Below are positions 7,809 through 14,397 of a DNA stretch of 64,000 nt, one piece after another. The stretch's first letter is position 1; each line of letters begins with the position of its first letter. Both the position numbers and the translations under genes were made by a program. This DNA comes from DATLLJ01 sp965229885 (GTDB lineage Bacteria > Acidobacteriota > Vicinamibacteria > Vicinamibacterales > CAVVIG01): contig CBDDJX010000003.1 of NCBI GenBank assembly GCA_965229885.1, positions 1,736,001-1,800,000 on the forward strand, written 5' to 3'. The notes below the pieces were generated by a model. The model was not told where the DNA came from. It worked only from the letters and a program-made list of their open reading frames with translations, and searched no databases.

Positions 7809-9695
7809 ATGGTGATGTCCACGCACGACGACGAAGTCCTCGGTAAAGCCTACGACGCGCGCCTCATGCGCCGGCTGGCGCTCTATCTACGGCCGTACTG
7901 GCGTCAGGTCGCGCTCTCGTTCGTGGCTATCATCGTCGGCGCCGCGTCGCAGCTCGCGCAGCCGTACCTGATGAAGGTGGCCATCGACCGCTACATCGCG
8001 ACCGGCCAGCTGGCGCCGCTCGATCGCCTCGCGGCGCTGTACTTCGTCATCCTCGTCGTCGCCTTCGCGGCCGATTACCTTCAGACGTGGACGATGCAGC
8101 TGACCGGGCAGAAGCTGATGTTCGACTTGCGGATGGGGCTGTATGCCCACCTGCAGCGACTCGACCTGAAGTACTACGACCGCAACCCGATCGGCCGCCT
8201 GATGACGCGGGTCACGTCTGATGTGGACGTGCTCAACGACTTGTTCACGTCCGGCGTCGTCACCGTGTTCGGCGACGTATTCACACTCGTCGGCATCATG
8301 GTCGTGATGCTGTGGATGGACTGGCGACTGGCGGTGGTCGCCTTCTGCGTGCTGCCGATCATCGCGCTCATCACGCAGTGGTTCCGGCGGAATGTCCGCG
8401 AATCGTATCGCAACGTCCGCGGCTGGATCGCGCGGATTAACGCCTTCCTGCAGGAAAACATCACCGGCATGTCAACGGTGCAAATGTTCCGGCGAGAGTC
8501 GCTGAACTTCTCGCGGTTCGACGACATCGATCGAAGGCACCGCGACGCGAACATCGAGTCGATCTTCTACTACGCGCTGTTCTATCCGGCGGTGGAAGCC
8601 GTCAGCGCCCTCGCGTCTGCGCTCATTATCTGGTACGGCGGCGGCATGGTGCTGCGGAACATGTTGACGCTCGGCGTGCTCGTCGCGTTCCTCCAGTACG
8701 CGCAGCGGTTCTTCCGCCCGATCAGCGATATGTCGGAGAAGTTCAACGTGCTGCAATCGGCGATGACGTCGTCGGAACGGATTTTCGCGCTGCTCGACGA
8801 GCCGGTGGTCGTCCGGCCTCCGACGCAGCCGATCGCGCGGCCAGCGCCGGCAGCCGGTCATATCGTCTTCGACGGTGTCTGTTTCGCCTACAACGAAAAG
8901 CTCGCCACCGTGTCCTCTGTACTGGAGGGCTCAGAACATTCCGAGCATTCAGAACAGTCGGAACAGGGATGGGTGCTCAATAACGTGAGCTTCGAGGTCA
9001 AGCTAGGTGAGCGGGTCGGCATTGTCGGGGCCACGGGTTCAGGGAAGACGACGCTTATCAATCTCCTGTTGCGGTTCTACGACGTCAATCGCGGACAGAT
9101 TACCGTTGACGGGGTCGACGTGCGCAAGATCGATCTAGGGGATCTGCGCAGCCTCTTCAGTCTCGTGCTGCAGGACGTGCACCTGTTTTCCGGGACGATC
9201 GCTGGCAACATCCGCCTCGGGAATCAATCGATCGACGACGAGCGAGTGCGGCGCGCCGCCGAGGCCGTGCATGCCGATGCCTTCATCGCGCGTCTGCCGA
9301 ACGCCTACGCGAGCGAGGTCGCCGAACGCGGGGCGACGCTGTCGCTCGGCCAGAAGCAGCTGCTGTCGTTCGCCAGAGCCCTCGCGTTCGATCCGCGCGT
9401 GCTCGTCCTCGACGAAGCGACGTCGAGCGTCGACACCGAGACGGAGCTGCTCATCCGCGACGCGCTGCGCGTGCTGATGGCGGGCCGCACCACCATCGCC
9501 ATCGCGCACCGGCTGTCGACGATCCAGGACATGGACAAGATTCTGGTGCTGCACAAGGGCCGGGTCCGCGAGTCGGGCACGCACCAGGAGCTCCTCGCGG
9601 CGCGTGGCATCTACTTCCGGCTGTTCGAGCTGCAATACAAAGGGCGCGAGCGGAAGGCGGTGGAGGCCGGCGGCTCTCAGTCAGCCGGATCGTGA
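7809..9695 (+). CDS. ABC exporter half-transporter B (consensus catalytic subunit)
   Basis: A 628-residue exporter with six membrane helices and an NBD. Walker A is GATGSGKTT near residue 410 and Walker B is LVLDEATSSVD with the catalytic Glu. The signature, however, reads LSLGQKQ in place of LSGGQ. Combined with the Asp-for-Glu change in subunit A, this gives one canonical and one degenerate ATP site, the pattern known from TM287/288, BmrCD and LmrCD. Residues ~375-386 hold a four-fold Ser-Glu-His/Gln repeat placed just before the core NBD beta-strand. Start ATG 7809 (or 7815). Likely a multidrug or lipid exporter of the inner membrane. Confidence 0.9.
   Translation: MVMSTHDDEVLGKAYDARLMRRLALYLRPYWRQVALSFVAIIVGAASQLAQPYLMKVAIDRYIATGQLAPLDRLAALYFVILVVAFAADYLQTWTMQLTGQKLMFDLRMGLYAHLQRLDLKYYDRNPIGRLMTRVTSDVDVLNDLFTSGVVTVFGDVFTLVGIMVVMLWMDWRLAVVAFCVLPIIALITQWFRRNVRESYRNVRGWIARINAFLQENITGMSTVQMFRRESLNFSRFDDIDRRHRDANIESIFYYALFYPAVEAVSALASALIIWYGGGMVLRNMLTLGVLVAFLQYAQRFFRPISDMSEKFNVLQSAMTSSERIFALLDEPVVVRPPTQPIARPAPAAGHIVFDGVCFAYNEKLATVSSVLEGSEHSEHSEQSEQGWVLNNVSFEVKLGERVGIVGATGSGKTTLINLLLRFYDVNRGQITVDGVDVRKIDLGDLRSLFSLVLQDVHLFSGTIAGNIRLGNQSIDDERVRRAAEAVHADAFIARLPNAYASEVAERGATLSLGQKQLLSFARALAFDPRVLVLDEATSSVDTETELLIRDALRVLMAGRTTIAIAHRLSTIQDMDKILVLHKGRVRESGTHQELLAARGIYFRLFELQYKGRERKAVEAGGSQSAGS
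8931..8966 (+). repeat. Four tandem 9-bp units inside ABC subunit B
   Basis: Four imperfect nonamers (TCAGAACAT, TCCGAGCAT, TCAGAACAG, TCGGAACAG) encode SEH-SEH-SEQ-SEQ. A unit length divisible by three keeps the frame. It lies at an exposed position between the membrane domain and Walker A. The same kind of short tandem 'word' appears in gaps elsewhere in the window. Confidence 0.75.
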
Positions 9696-9696
9696 C

Positions 9697-9737
9697 GTCC
9701 GCCTGAAGGCGGACCCTACTCCGGAGGTTTCGCCTCC
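9697..9737. terminator. Paired hairpins between convergent genes
   Basis: Hairpin 1 is GTCCGCCTGAAGGCGGAC (9697-9714), a perfect 7-bp stem. Hairpin 2 is GGAGGTTTCGCCTCC (9723-9737), a 6-bp stem. They follow the stop of ABC subunit B by 1 base and contain the last codons of the convergent 3D-domain gene. No T-run follows either stem, so they may be an interspersed palindromic element used as a transcription barrier, not a classic intrinsic terminator. Confidence 0.5.
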
Positions 9738-10273
9738 AGAGTGGTCTGCGGCAGCGGACGCGCCGGCAGCCGAGCCGGCTTTTCGGACGGCCGCCTAAAG
9801 AGGCGTTCCAGAAAGCCTGGGGTCGTCGCCTTCGGGTTCCAACCCAGGCGCAGTACCGTCAGCTGGATTGGCATCCGGCCGAAGTCCAGGGCCTCGTAAC
9901 AGCTCCACATGTAGACGTCGATCAGGCGGCCCCGCACGGCCGGGCCGGTATCCATCACCGTATAAATGCCGCTGTACTTCGTGTCTGGAGCGCTGACGTC
10001 GATGACCGAGCCGATCGGCAGCAGGGCGGGATCCGCGGCCGCAATGCCCGTCTGCACGGCGACGCCGGAGGCGGTCGTCAGGCCTTTGCAATAGGCGGTT
10101 GCGGCAAAGGCGAGCCGGTCGCCAGGAGCGGGGGATCCGGAGGGATCAGCCGGCGTGACCAGCCGCGCCACGTACTTGGAGTCGAACGCCGTGACTTCGT
10201 ACAGCGCGACGAATCCGATCGCGGCGATGATCGTGACGAATGCTTTCCGCGAGAATGACCCGGCGATGATCAT
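9716..10273 (-). CDS. 3D (Asp-Asp-Asp) domain secreted protein
   Basis: An N-terminal hydrophobic segment (residues ~10-28) anchors or exports the protein. The rest carries a 3D domain: TAYCKG, then DPALLPIGSVIDV, then YTVMDTGPAVRG and RLIDVYM, supplying the three conserved aspartates. This fold is shared with the catalytic core of MltA-type lytic transglycosylases, so a role in peptidoglycan turnover is likely. The start at 10273 (Met-Ile-Ile-Ala) is preferred; an upstream in-frame ATG at 10336 would translate a palindromic intergenic repeat. Its SD-like GGAGG touches the ATG, which is unusually close. The C-terminal codons lie in a hairpin element. Confidence 0.75.
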   Translation of the reverse strand: MIIAGSFSRKAFVTIIAAIGFVALYEVTAFDSKYVARLVTPADPSGSPAPGDRLAFAATAYCKGLTTASGVAVQTGIAAADPALLPIGSVIDVSAPDTKYSGIYTVMDTGPAVRGRLIDVYMWSCYEALDFGRMPIQLTVLRLGWNPKATTPGFLERLFRRPSEKPARLPARPLPQTTLEAKPPE

Positions 10274-10288
10274 CCTCCGATTGTAGAG

Positions 10289-10372
10289 TGCTGACTGCCG
10301 ATTGTTGATTACGAATCCGTAAGTCCCATTCTGCAATTCAACCGGGCATCATCAATCAACAATCAGCAATCT
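10289..10372. repeat. Palindromic intergenic repeat, ATTGTTGATT family
   Basis: The left arm at 10289-10310 reads TGCTGACTGCCGATTGTTGATT. The right arm at 10354-10372 is its near complement (AATCAACAATCAGCAATCT). The arms are separated by ~43 bases and fill the gap between the DUF2062 and 3D-domain genes. A related half-element stands after mltG at 25999-26024. Confidence 0.65.
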
Positions 10373-10878
10373 CAGGACTTATGGTGATGCAGGATGTTGC
10401 TCAGCCGACGACGGCTGGCGATGAACGCGAGCGCCAGGTGGTAGGAAGCGGCCGACAGTAACACCGCGCCGATCGTCGACCCCACCACGTAGGACAACCC
10501 GAGCGGCCCGAGAACCACGTTGAGCCGGTGCCAGAACTCGCCCTGAAGCAGCGACAGCTCAAAGAGGCTCCTGATCTGTATTCCGAACCCTGGCGGCAGG
10601 CGATGCCCGATGATCTGCGCGCCGAGCATCGTCGTCACGACGTAGTACGGACCGAGGAACCACGGCAGGTTCGAGTAGACGCCGAGAAGGACTGAGACGC
10701 GATTGAGGTTCAGCAGGAACGCGAACAGGATGCCGAGGAGCGTGTGCAGGCCGAGAAACGGGGAAAAGCCGAAAAATACGCCCAGCGCGAACGCGACCGC
10801 GGTCCGTTCGGGCGTGTCGGCGATATGCAGCAGCCGGCCGAGCCATCGGCGCACTAGACTCCGGGTGAGATGGATCAT
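10372..10878 (-). CDS. DUF2062 family membrane protein
   Basis: A 168-residue protein starting at ATG 10878 (Met-Ile-His-Leu), overlapping the thiL stop as ATGA, so translation is coupled to thiL. It carries the DUF2062 hallmarks: TPERTAVAFALGVFFGFSPFLGLHTLLG, then NLPWFLGPYY, with three or four hydrophobic segments. The family is of unknown biochemical role. An upstream in-frame start near 11118 would read through thiL and is rejected. Confidence 0.8.
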   Translation of the reverse strand: MIHLTRSLVRRWLGRLLHIADTPERTAVAFALGVFFGFSPFLGLHTLLGILFAFLLNLNRVSVLLGVYSNLPWFLGPYYVVTTMLGAQIIGHRLPPGFGIQIRSLFELSLLQGEFWHRLNVVLGPLGLSYVVGSTIGAVLLSAASYHLALAFIASRRRLSNILHHHKS

Positions 10879-11957
10879 CGAAAGTGATCGTACCCCCCAG
10901 GTGGCAGGTCGCGTTCCGTCACGGTGCTTCCAGTTCTGACGCGCAGCACGGCGGCCCGGCCTTCGGTGCATGTGCCGATGCGGGTGAGCGGCGCGTCGCA
11001 GCGGTTCGCGGCCGCCAAGCGTCTGCGCGTTCGCGGCCGGACCGTGACGAGCAGCTCGTAGTCGTCGCCGGCCGTCATGGCTTCCGCCACCGGATCGACC
11101 CCGCGCTCCTCGGACCACTTACGTACGCCAGGAGCGATCGGCAACGCGTCCGCGTCGATGACCGCGCCCACGCCGCTCGCCTCGGCAATCCGGCGGACGC
11201 CGTCGGCCAGGCCGTCGCTCAGATCGATCGACGCCGAGGCCGCGCGGTTTCGTGCGAGTAGAAGGCCCAGCCGAACGCGCGGCTCCGGGTAGAGGTAGCG
11301 GCCAATGCACCTCTCCACTACGGAGGACGGGGAGGTCCGATCCTGTTGGCTACGAGTTCTGCCCTCCATGTCGTCGGTGTTCTCCGTGGTGGAGAGGCGC
11401 GCTCGCAGCGTCCGCAACCCCGCCGCCGCGGTGCCGATCGACCCGCTGACGTAGATCTCATCCCCCGGGCGCGCGCCCGCGCGGGTCAGCACCTGCCGGC
11501 GTTTTACGCTACCCGCGACCGTGATGTCGATCATCAACGGCCCAGGCGATCGGGTCAGGTTACCGCCGGCTACATGAATGCGGTGCCGGGCGGCGAGGCG
11601 TGCGAGGCCGGCGATGATGGCGTCGAAGTCCCCGACCGGAAGGCCTCGTGGCAGCGCGAAGGAGAGAAGCGCAAGGCGCGGGGCCGCGCCCATTGCGGCC
11701 AGGTCGCTCAGGTTGACCGCGAGCGCGCGATGGCCAATCGCTTCAGGCGGGACAAAGGCGCGATCGAAGTGGATGCCCTCGACGAGCGCGTCGACGCTGA
11801 GGACCTCGACGCGGTTCCGCTCCGGCTCGACGACCGCCGCATCGTCGCCGATGCCGACGAGCAGCCAGTCCGGCGCGGGCGGCAGATGCCGCTGGATGCG
11901 CTGAATCAGGTCCCTCTCGGTGAGATCACCGACGAGGGCGCCAACCTCATTTCGCAT
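10875..11957 (-). CDS. thiL: Thiamine-monophosphate kinase
   Basis: ThiL phosphorylates thiamine monophosphate to the active diphosphate with ATP. The protein has the ERDLIQRI N-terminus, the GIGDDAAVV metal/ATP motif, LSVDALVEGIHF, AVNLSDLAAMGA and the late IDLSDGLA and AGDDYELL motifs, all in family order. At 360 residues it is ~30 longer than usual. The excess is a Thr/Ser/Glu/Arg-rich segment (roughly residues 187-215), encoded by a palindromic repeat inserted in frame. The start ATG overlaps the rny stop by 11 bases, and the stop overlaps the DUF2062 start. Confidence 0.9.
   Translation of the reverse strand: MRNEVGALVGDLTERDLIQRIQRHLPPAPDWLLVGIGDDAAVVEPERNRVEVLSVDALVEGIHFDRAFVPPEAIGHRALAVNLSDLAAMGAAPRLALLSFALPRGLPVGDFDAIIAGLARLAARHRIHVAGGNLTRSPGPLMIDITVAGSVKRRQVLTRAGARPGDEIYVSGSIGTAAAGLRTLRARLSTTENTDDMEGRTRSQQDRTSPSSVVERCIGRYLYPEPRVRLGLLLARNRAASASIDLSDGLADGVRRIAEASGVGAVIDADALPIAPGVRKWSEERGVDPVAEAMTAGDDYELLVTVRPRTRRRLAAANRCDAPLTRIGTCTEGRAAVLRVRTGSTVTERDLPPGGYDHFR
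11311..11396. repeat. Palindromic repeat family A, copy 1, inserted in frame in thiL
   Basis: The left arm CTCTCCACTACGGAGGACGG (from 11311) and the right arm ending TCTCCGTGGTGGAGAG (to 11396) are near-perfect complements over ~23 bases, around a ~40-base centre. Related arms, built on CCACGGAGGAC, occur at 27778 and 29074. Here the element is translated as an extra loop in ThiL. Confidence 0.85.
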
Positions 11958-13521
11958 AATCGGTGGCGCGCGTCTCGCGGATCACCGTCACCTTGATCTG
12001 GCCTGGATACTCGAGCTCGTTCTCGATCCGCCTGGCAATGTCCTTCGAGAGCCACACGGCTTCCTCATCGGAAATATTTTCGCTTTCGACCATGATGCGG
12101 ATCTCGCGGCCCGCCTGCAACGCGAAGGACTTCGAGACGCCCTTGAAAGAATCAGCGATGCCTTCGAGCTTCTCGAGGCGCTTGACGTAGCTTTCGAGAA
12201 TGTCGCGCCGCGCGCCGGGCCGCGCAGCGGAAATGGCGTCGGCTGCCTGCACGATCATCGCTTCGAGCGATGGCCAGTCGATGTCCATGTGGTGGGCCGC
12301 CATCGCCATCACCACCGCCTCGCTCTCGCCGTACTTGCGAAGGAGGTCGATGCCGATCTGGAGGTGCGTGCCCTCCATCTCACGGTCGATCGCCTTGCCG
12401 ATGTCGTGGACGAACGCCGCACGGACGGCCACGTGGGCGTCGATGCCGAGCTCCCTCGCCATGATTCCCGCGAGGCGCGCGACCTCGGCGGAGTGATAGA
12501 GCACGTTCTGGCCGTAGCTGGTTCTGAACTTGAGGCGTCCCATCAGCCGCAGGATCTCGGGGTGCAAATCGTGCAGGCCGAGCTCGAAGGCGACCGCGGC
12601 GCCTTCCTTGCGCATCGCATCGTCGGTTTCGTCCTTCACCTTCTGAACGACTTCCTCGATGCGCGCCGGATGGATGCGGCCATCGGCGATGAGCCGCGCG
12701 ATCGCCTGCTTGGCGATTTCGCGGCGATACGGATCGAAGGAGGACAGGATGATCGCGCCGGGCGTGTCGTCAACGATCAGGTCGACTCCGGTGGCGAGCT
12801 CGAGCGCGCGGATGTTGCGTCCTTCGCGGCCGATGATGCGGCCCTTCAGATCGTCGCTCGGCAGATCGACGACGGAGACAGTGGTTTCGACTGCGTGCTC
12901 GGCGGCCGACCGCTGAATAGCCTCGGTGACGTAGTGCTTGGCGCGGTCAGCGGCCGTCTCGCGTGCTTCGGCGTCGAGCCGCTTGAGCAGATTGGCGGCG
13001 TCGTGCCGCGCGTCGGCTTCCATGTGCTTGATGAGCAGTTCCTTGGCTTCTTCGCCCGTCAGGCCGGCGACGCGCTCGAGTTCGCGCTGCCGATCGGCGA
13101 CAAGCCGCTCGAACTTGGCCTCGGCGTCGAGCGAGGCCTTCTCGCGCTCGCTGACCATGTGCGCGCGCGCCGCCAGCTCCTTGTCGAGCCGCTCGGCACT
13201 GGTTTCACGGTCGGCGAGCGCGGCGTCGCGCCGCGCGAGGGTCTGCTGGAGCGTGGCCGCCTGCTGACGATCCTGCCGCGCCTGCCGCTCCGCTTCCATG
13301 AGCACTTCGTGCGCCTTCTCTTTGGCTTCGAGGAGCGCTTCCTTCTTGCGCGTTTCGGCGTCGCGCTCGGCGTCCCTGGTGATCCGGCGTGCCTCTTCCT
13401 CGGCGCGGCCGACGGTTTCTGCGGCGATGCGCTTACGGTTGGCGATCCATATGGCAAACACCGCGGCGGCCGCCACGAGGCTGACGAGGAGGTCGATGAG
13501 GAGTCCAAACGTTGAGGGCAC
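11947..13521 (-). CDS. rny: Ribonuclease Y
   Basis: RNase Y is the membrane-bound endoribonuclease that starts mRNA decay in many bacteria lacking RNase E dominance. The 524-residue product has an N-terminal membrane helix (LLIDLLVSLVAAAAVFAIW) and a long charged coiled coil (~residues 30-200). A KH RNA-binding domain follows (GRIIGREGRNIRALE), then an HD phosphohydrolase domain whose His372-Asp373 sit in AFVHDIGKAID. The length matches the family. It lies after the 6S RNA and overlaps thiL by 11 bases, so thiL and the DUF2062 gene are probably co-transcribed with it. Confidence 0.95.
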   Translation of the reverse strand: MPSTFGLLIDLLVSLVAAAAVFAIWIANRKRIAAETVGRAEEEARRITRDAERDAETRKKEALLEAKEKAHEVLMEAERQARQDRQQAATLQQTLARRDAALADRETSAERLDKELAARAHMVSEREKASLDAEAKFERLVADRQRELERVAGLTGEEAKELLIKHMEADARHDAANLLKRLDAEARETAADRAKHYVTEAIQRSAAEHAVETTVSVVDLPSDDLKGRIIGREGRNIRALELATGVDLIVDDTPGAIILSSFDPYRREIAKQAIARLIADGRIHPARIEEVVQKVKDETDDAMRKEGAAVAFELGLHDLHPEILRLMGRLKFRTSYGQNVLYHSAEVARLAGIMARELGIDAHVAVRAAFVHDIGKAIDREMEGTHLQIGIDLLRKYGESEAVVMAMAAHHMDIDWPSLEAMIVQAADAISAARPGARRDILESYVKRLEKLEGIADSFKGVSKSFALQAGREIRIMVESENISDEEAVWLSKDIARRIENELEYPGQIKVTVIRETRATDYAK

Positions 13522-13550
13522 GTGTCAGTCGGCGGAGGGACGGGAAACAA

Positions 13551-13580
13551 AAAGGCCCCGCTTTGCCGTGTGGGGAGGTC
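13551..13580 (-). terminator. Probable terminator after 6S RNA
   Basis: On the minus strand CCCCAC and GCGGGG can pair (one mismatch) and are followed by CCTTTTTG, a short T-run. It lies ~30 bases before the rny start, so rny may need read-through or its own promoter. Confidence 0.45.
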
Positions 13581-13745
13581 GATGAACCTGCGTAAGCAGG
13601 TGGAACCGCTCAAAAAAGCCGCGCTTCAGGCTTCCTCTTACAGAGGCATGCACACCACGCGGCGTCGCGACTCGCTTAGATGGAACGTTGGCTCAAACGA
13701 GCCTACCGCCATCACGCGCAAAGCAGGGAACTCACACCCTGCTGG
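13553..13745 (-). ncRNA. ssrS: 6S RNA (regulator of sigma-70 RNA polymerase)
   Basis: The 282-base gap between zapA and rny, read on the minus strand, can form the elements of 6S RNA. The segment 13608-13655 reads GTGTGCATGC, a CCTCT/AGAGG hairpin, then GAAGCCTGAAGC, enclosed by a GCCGCG/CGCGGC stem. This matches the conserved core of E. coli 6S (GTGAGCATGC, hairpin, GAAGCCTTAAA) in order and spacing. Other hairpins (GGCTC/GAGCC; CCTGC/GCAGG) flank it. Position beside zapA is the classical place for ssrS. The length of ~190 also fits. The 3' end is set by a GC stem and T-run near 13551-13580. Exact ends are estimated. Confidence 0.78.
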
Positions 13746-13755
13746 CATCTTAGTC

Positions 13756-13795
13756 GTTCCAGGTTCGCGGTTCAAGGTTCCGGGGTCAGAGTTCA
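13756..13795. repeat. Short tandem word repeat, GGTTC type
   Basis: The units GTTCCAG, GTTCGCG, GTTCAAG, GTTCCGG and a final GTTC recur at roughly 7-8 base spacing in the gap just downstream of zapA and upstream of the 6S RNA on the minus strand. Possible spacer or promoter-region repeat. Confidence 0.55.
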
Positions 13796-13803
13796 CGTTT
13801 CTG

Positions 13804-14094
13804 CTACGCCATCAAGACGCGATCAAGCAAGCGCTCGAGCACTTCGGTGCGTTCGGCGAGCTGACCGTTGCGCTCGGCCGTGGCGTCTCGGCAGCGGAAC
13901 AGCTCGTCGGCGATGTTCAGCGCGGCCAGCACCGCGAGACGCAGCACATCGCCGCTTGGTGCCGATTCGGACGCCGCGCGGATCTTCTCGTCGACGAACG
14001 TGGCGAGCTGCAGGACGTACTCCGGATCGAGCGCGGTCCGGATGGGGTACTGCTGGCCCTGGATGGAGATCGGGACGACGGTGGTGCCTGTCAT
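13804..14094 (-). CDS. zapA: Cell division protein ZapA
   Basis: This 96-residue protein has the ZapA pattern: an N-terminal strand region (VVPISIQGQQYPIRT), the helix-start motif DPEYVLQLATFVDEKI, then LRLAVLAALNIADELF and a C-terminal coiled coil. ZapA binds and bundles FtsZ at the division site. It follows a ZapB-like coiled-coil gene by 5 bases and precedes 6S RNA. Start is ATG 14094. Confidence 0.9.
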   Translation of the reverse strand: MTGTTVVPISIQGQQYPIRTALDPEYVLQLATFVDEKIRAASESAPSGDVLRLAVLAALNIADELFRCRDATAERNGQLAERTEVLERLLDRVLMA

Positions 14095-14099
14095 GGCGA

Positions 14100-14390
14100 C
14101 TACAGGTTGAGCGCTTCCAGCTGGTCGAGCATATCGGTGACGCGGGTGCGGATGACGTCGCGCTCTTCCTTGAGCGACGACAACTCGGCGACAAGATCGT
14201 CGCTCGCTGCGGCGCGAGCCGTGGCCGCGGCGAGTTCGCGGATGAGCCGCTGATGCTCTTCGGCCGCCCGCGTCTGCTCCGCCTTCATGCGGTCGACCAT
14301 GCCGACGAGCCGCTTCACCTTTTCCTCGAGACGATCGATCGGTTCAAGCTCCACGTCTCGAGTCGCTGTCTTAGCCATAGACGTCACCAT
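14100..14390 (-). CDS. ZapB-like coiled-coil cell division protein
   Basis: A 96-residue, almost wholly helical protein with heptad-like spacing (LEEKVKRLVGMVDRMK, then LVAELSSLKEERDVIRTRV), ending LDQLEAL. Such short coiled coils next to zapA are usually ZapB-type FtsZ-ring stabilisers. The assignment rests on coiled-coil character and position, since ZapB sequences are poorly conserved. ATG 14390 has GAGG five bases upstream, inside the pheT stop region, and is preferred over ATG 14378. Confidence 0.6.
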   Translation of the reverse strand: MVTSMAKTATRDVELEPIDRLEEKVKRLVGMVDRMKAEQTRAAEEHQRLIRELAAATARAAASDDLVAELSSLKEERDVIRTRVTDMLDQLEALNL

Positions 14391-14397
14391 CGATGCC

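Noticed and set aside
8931..8966. CRISPR-like array
   Set aside because: Units are only 9 bases with no spacers; no CRISPR array was seen anywhere in the window.
11920..13515. A 531-codon open frame on the plus strand
   Set aside because: It is exactly antisense to rny, has no recognisable domain and arises from the high-GC third-position bias.
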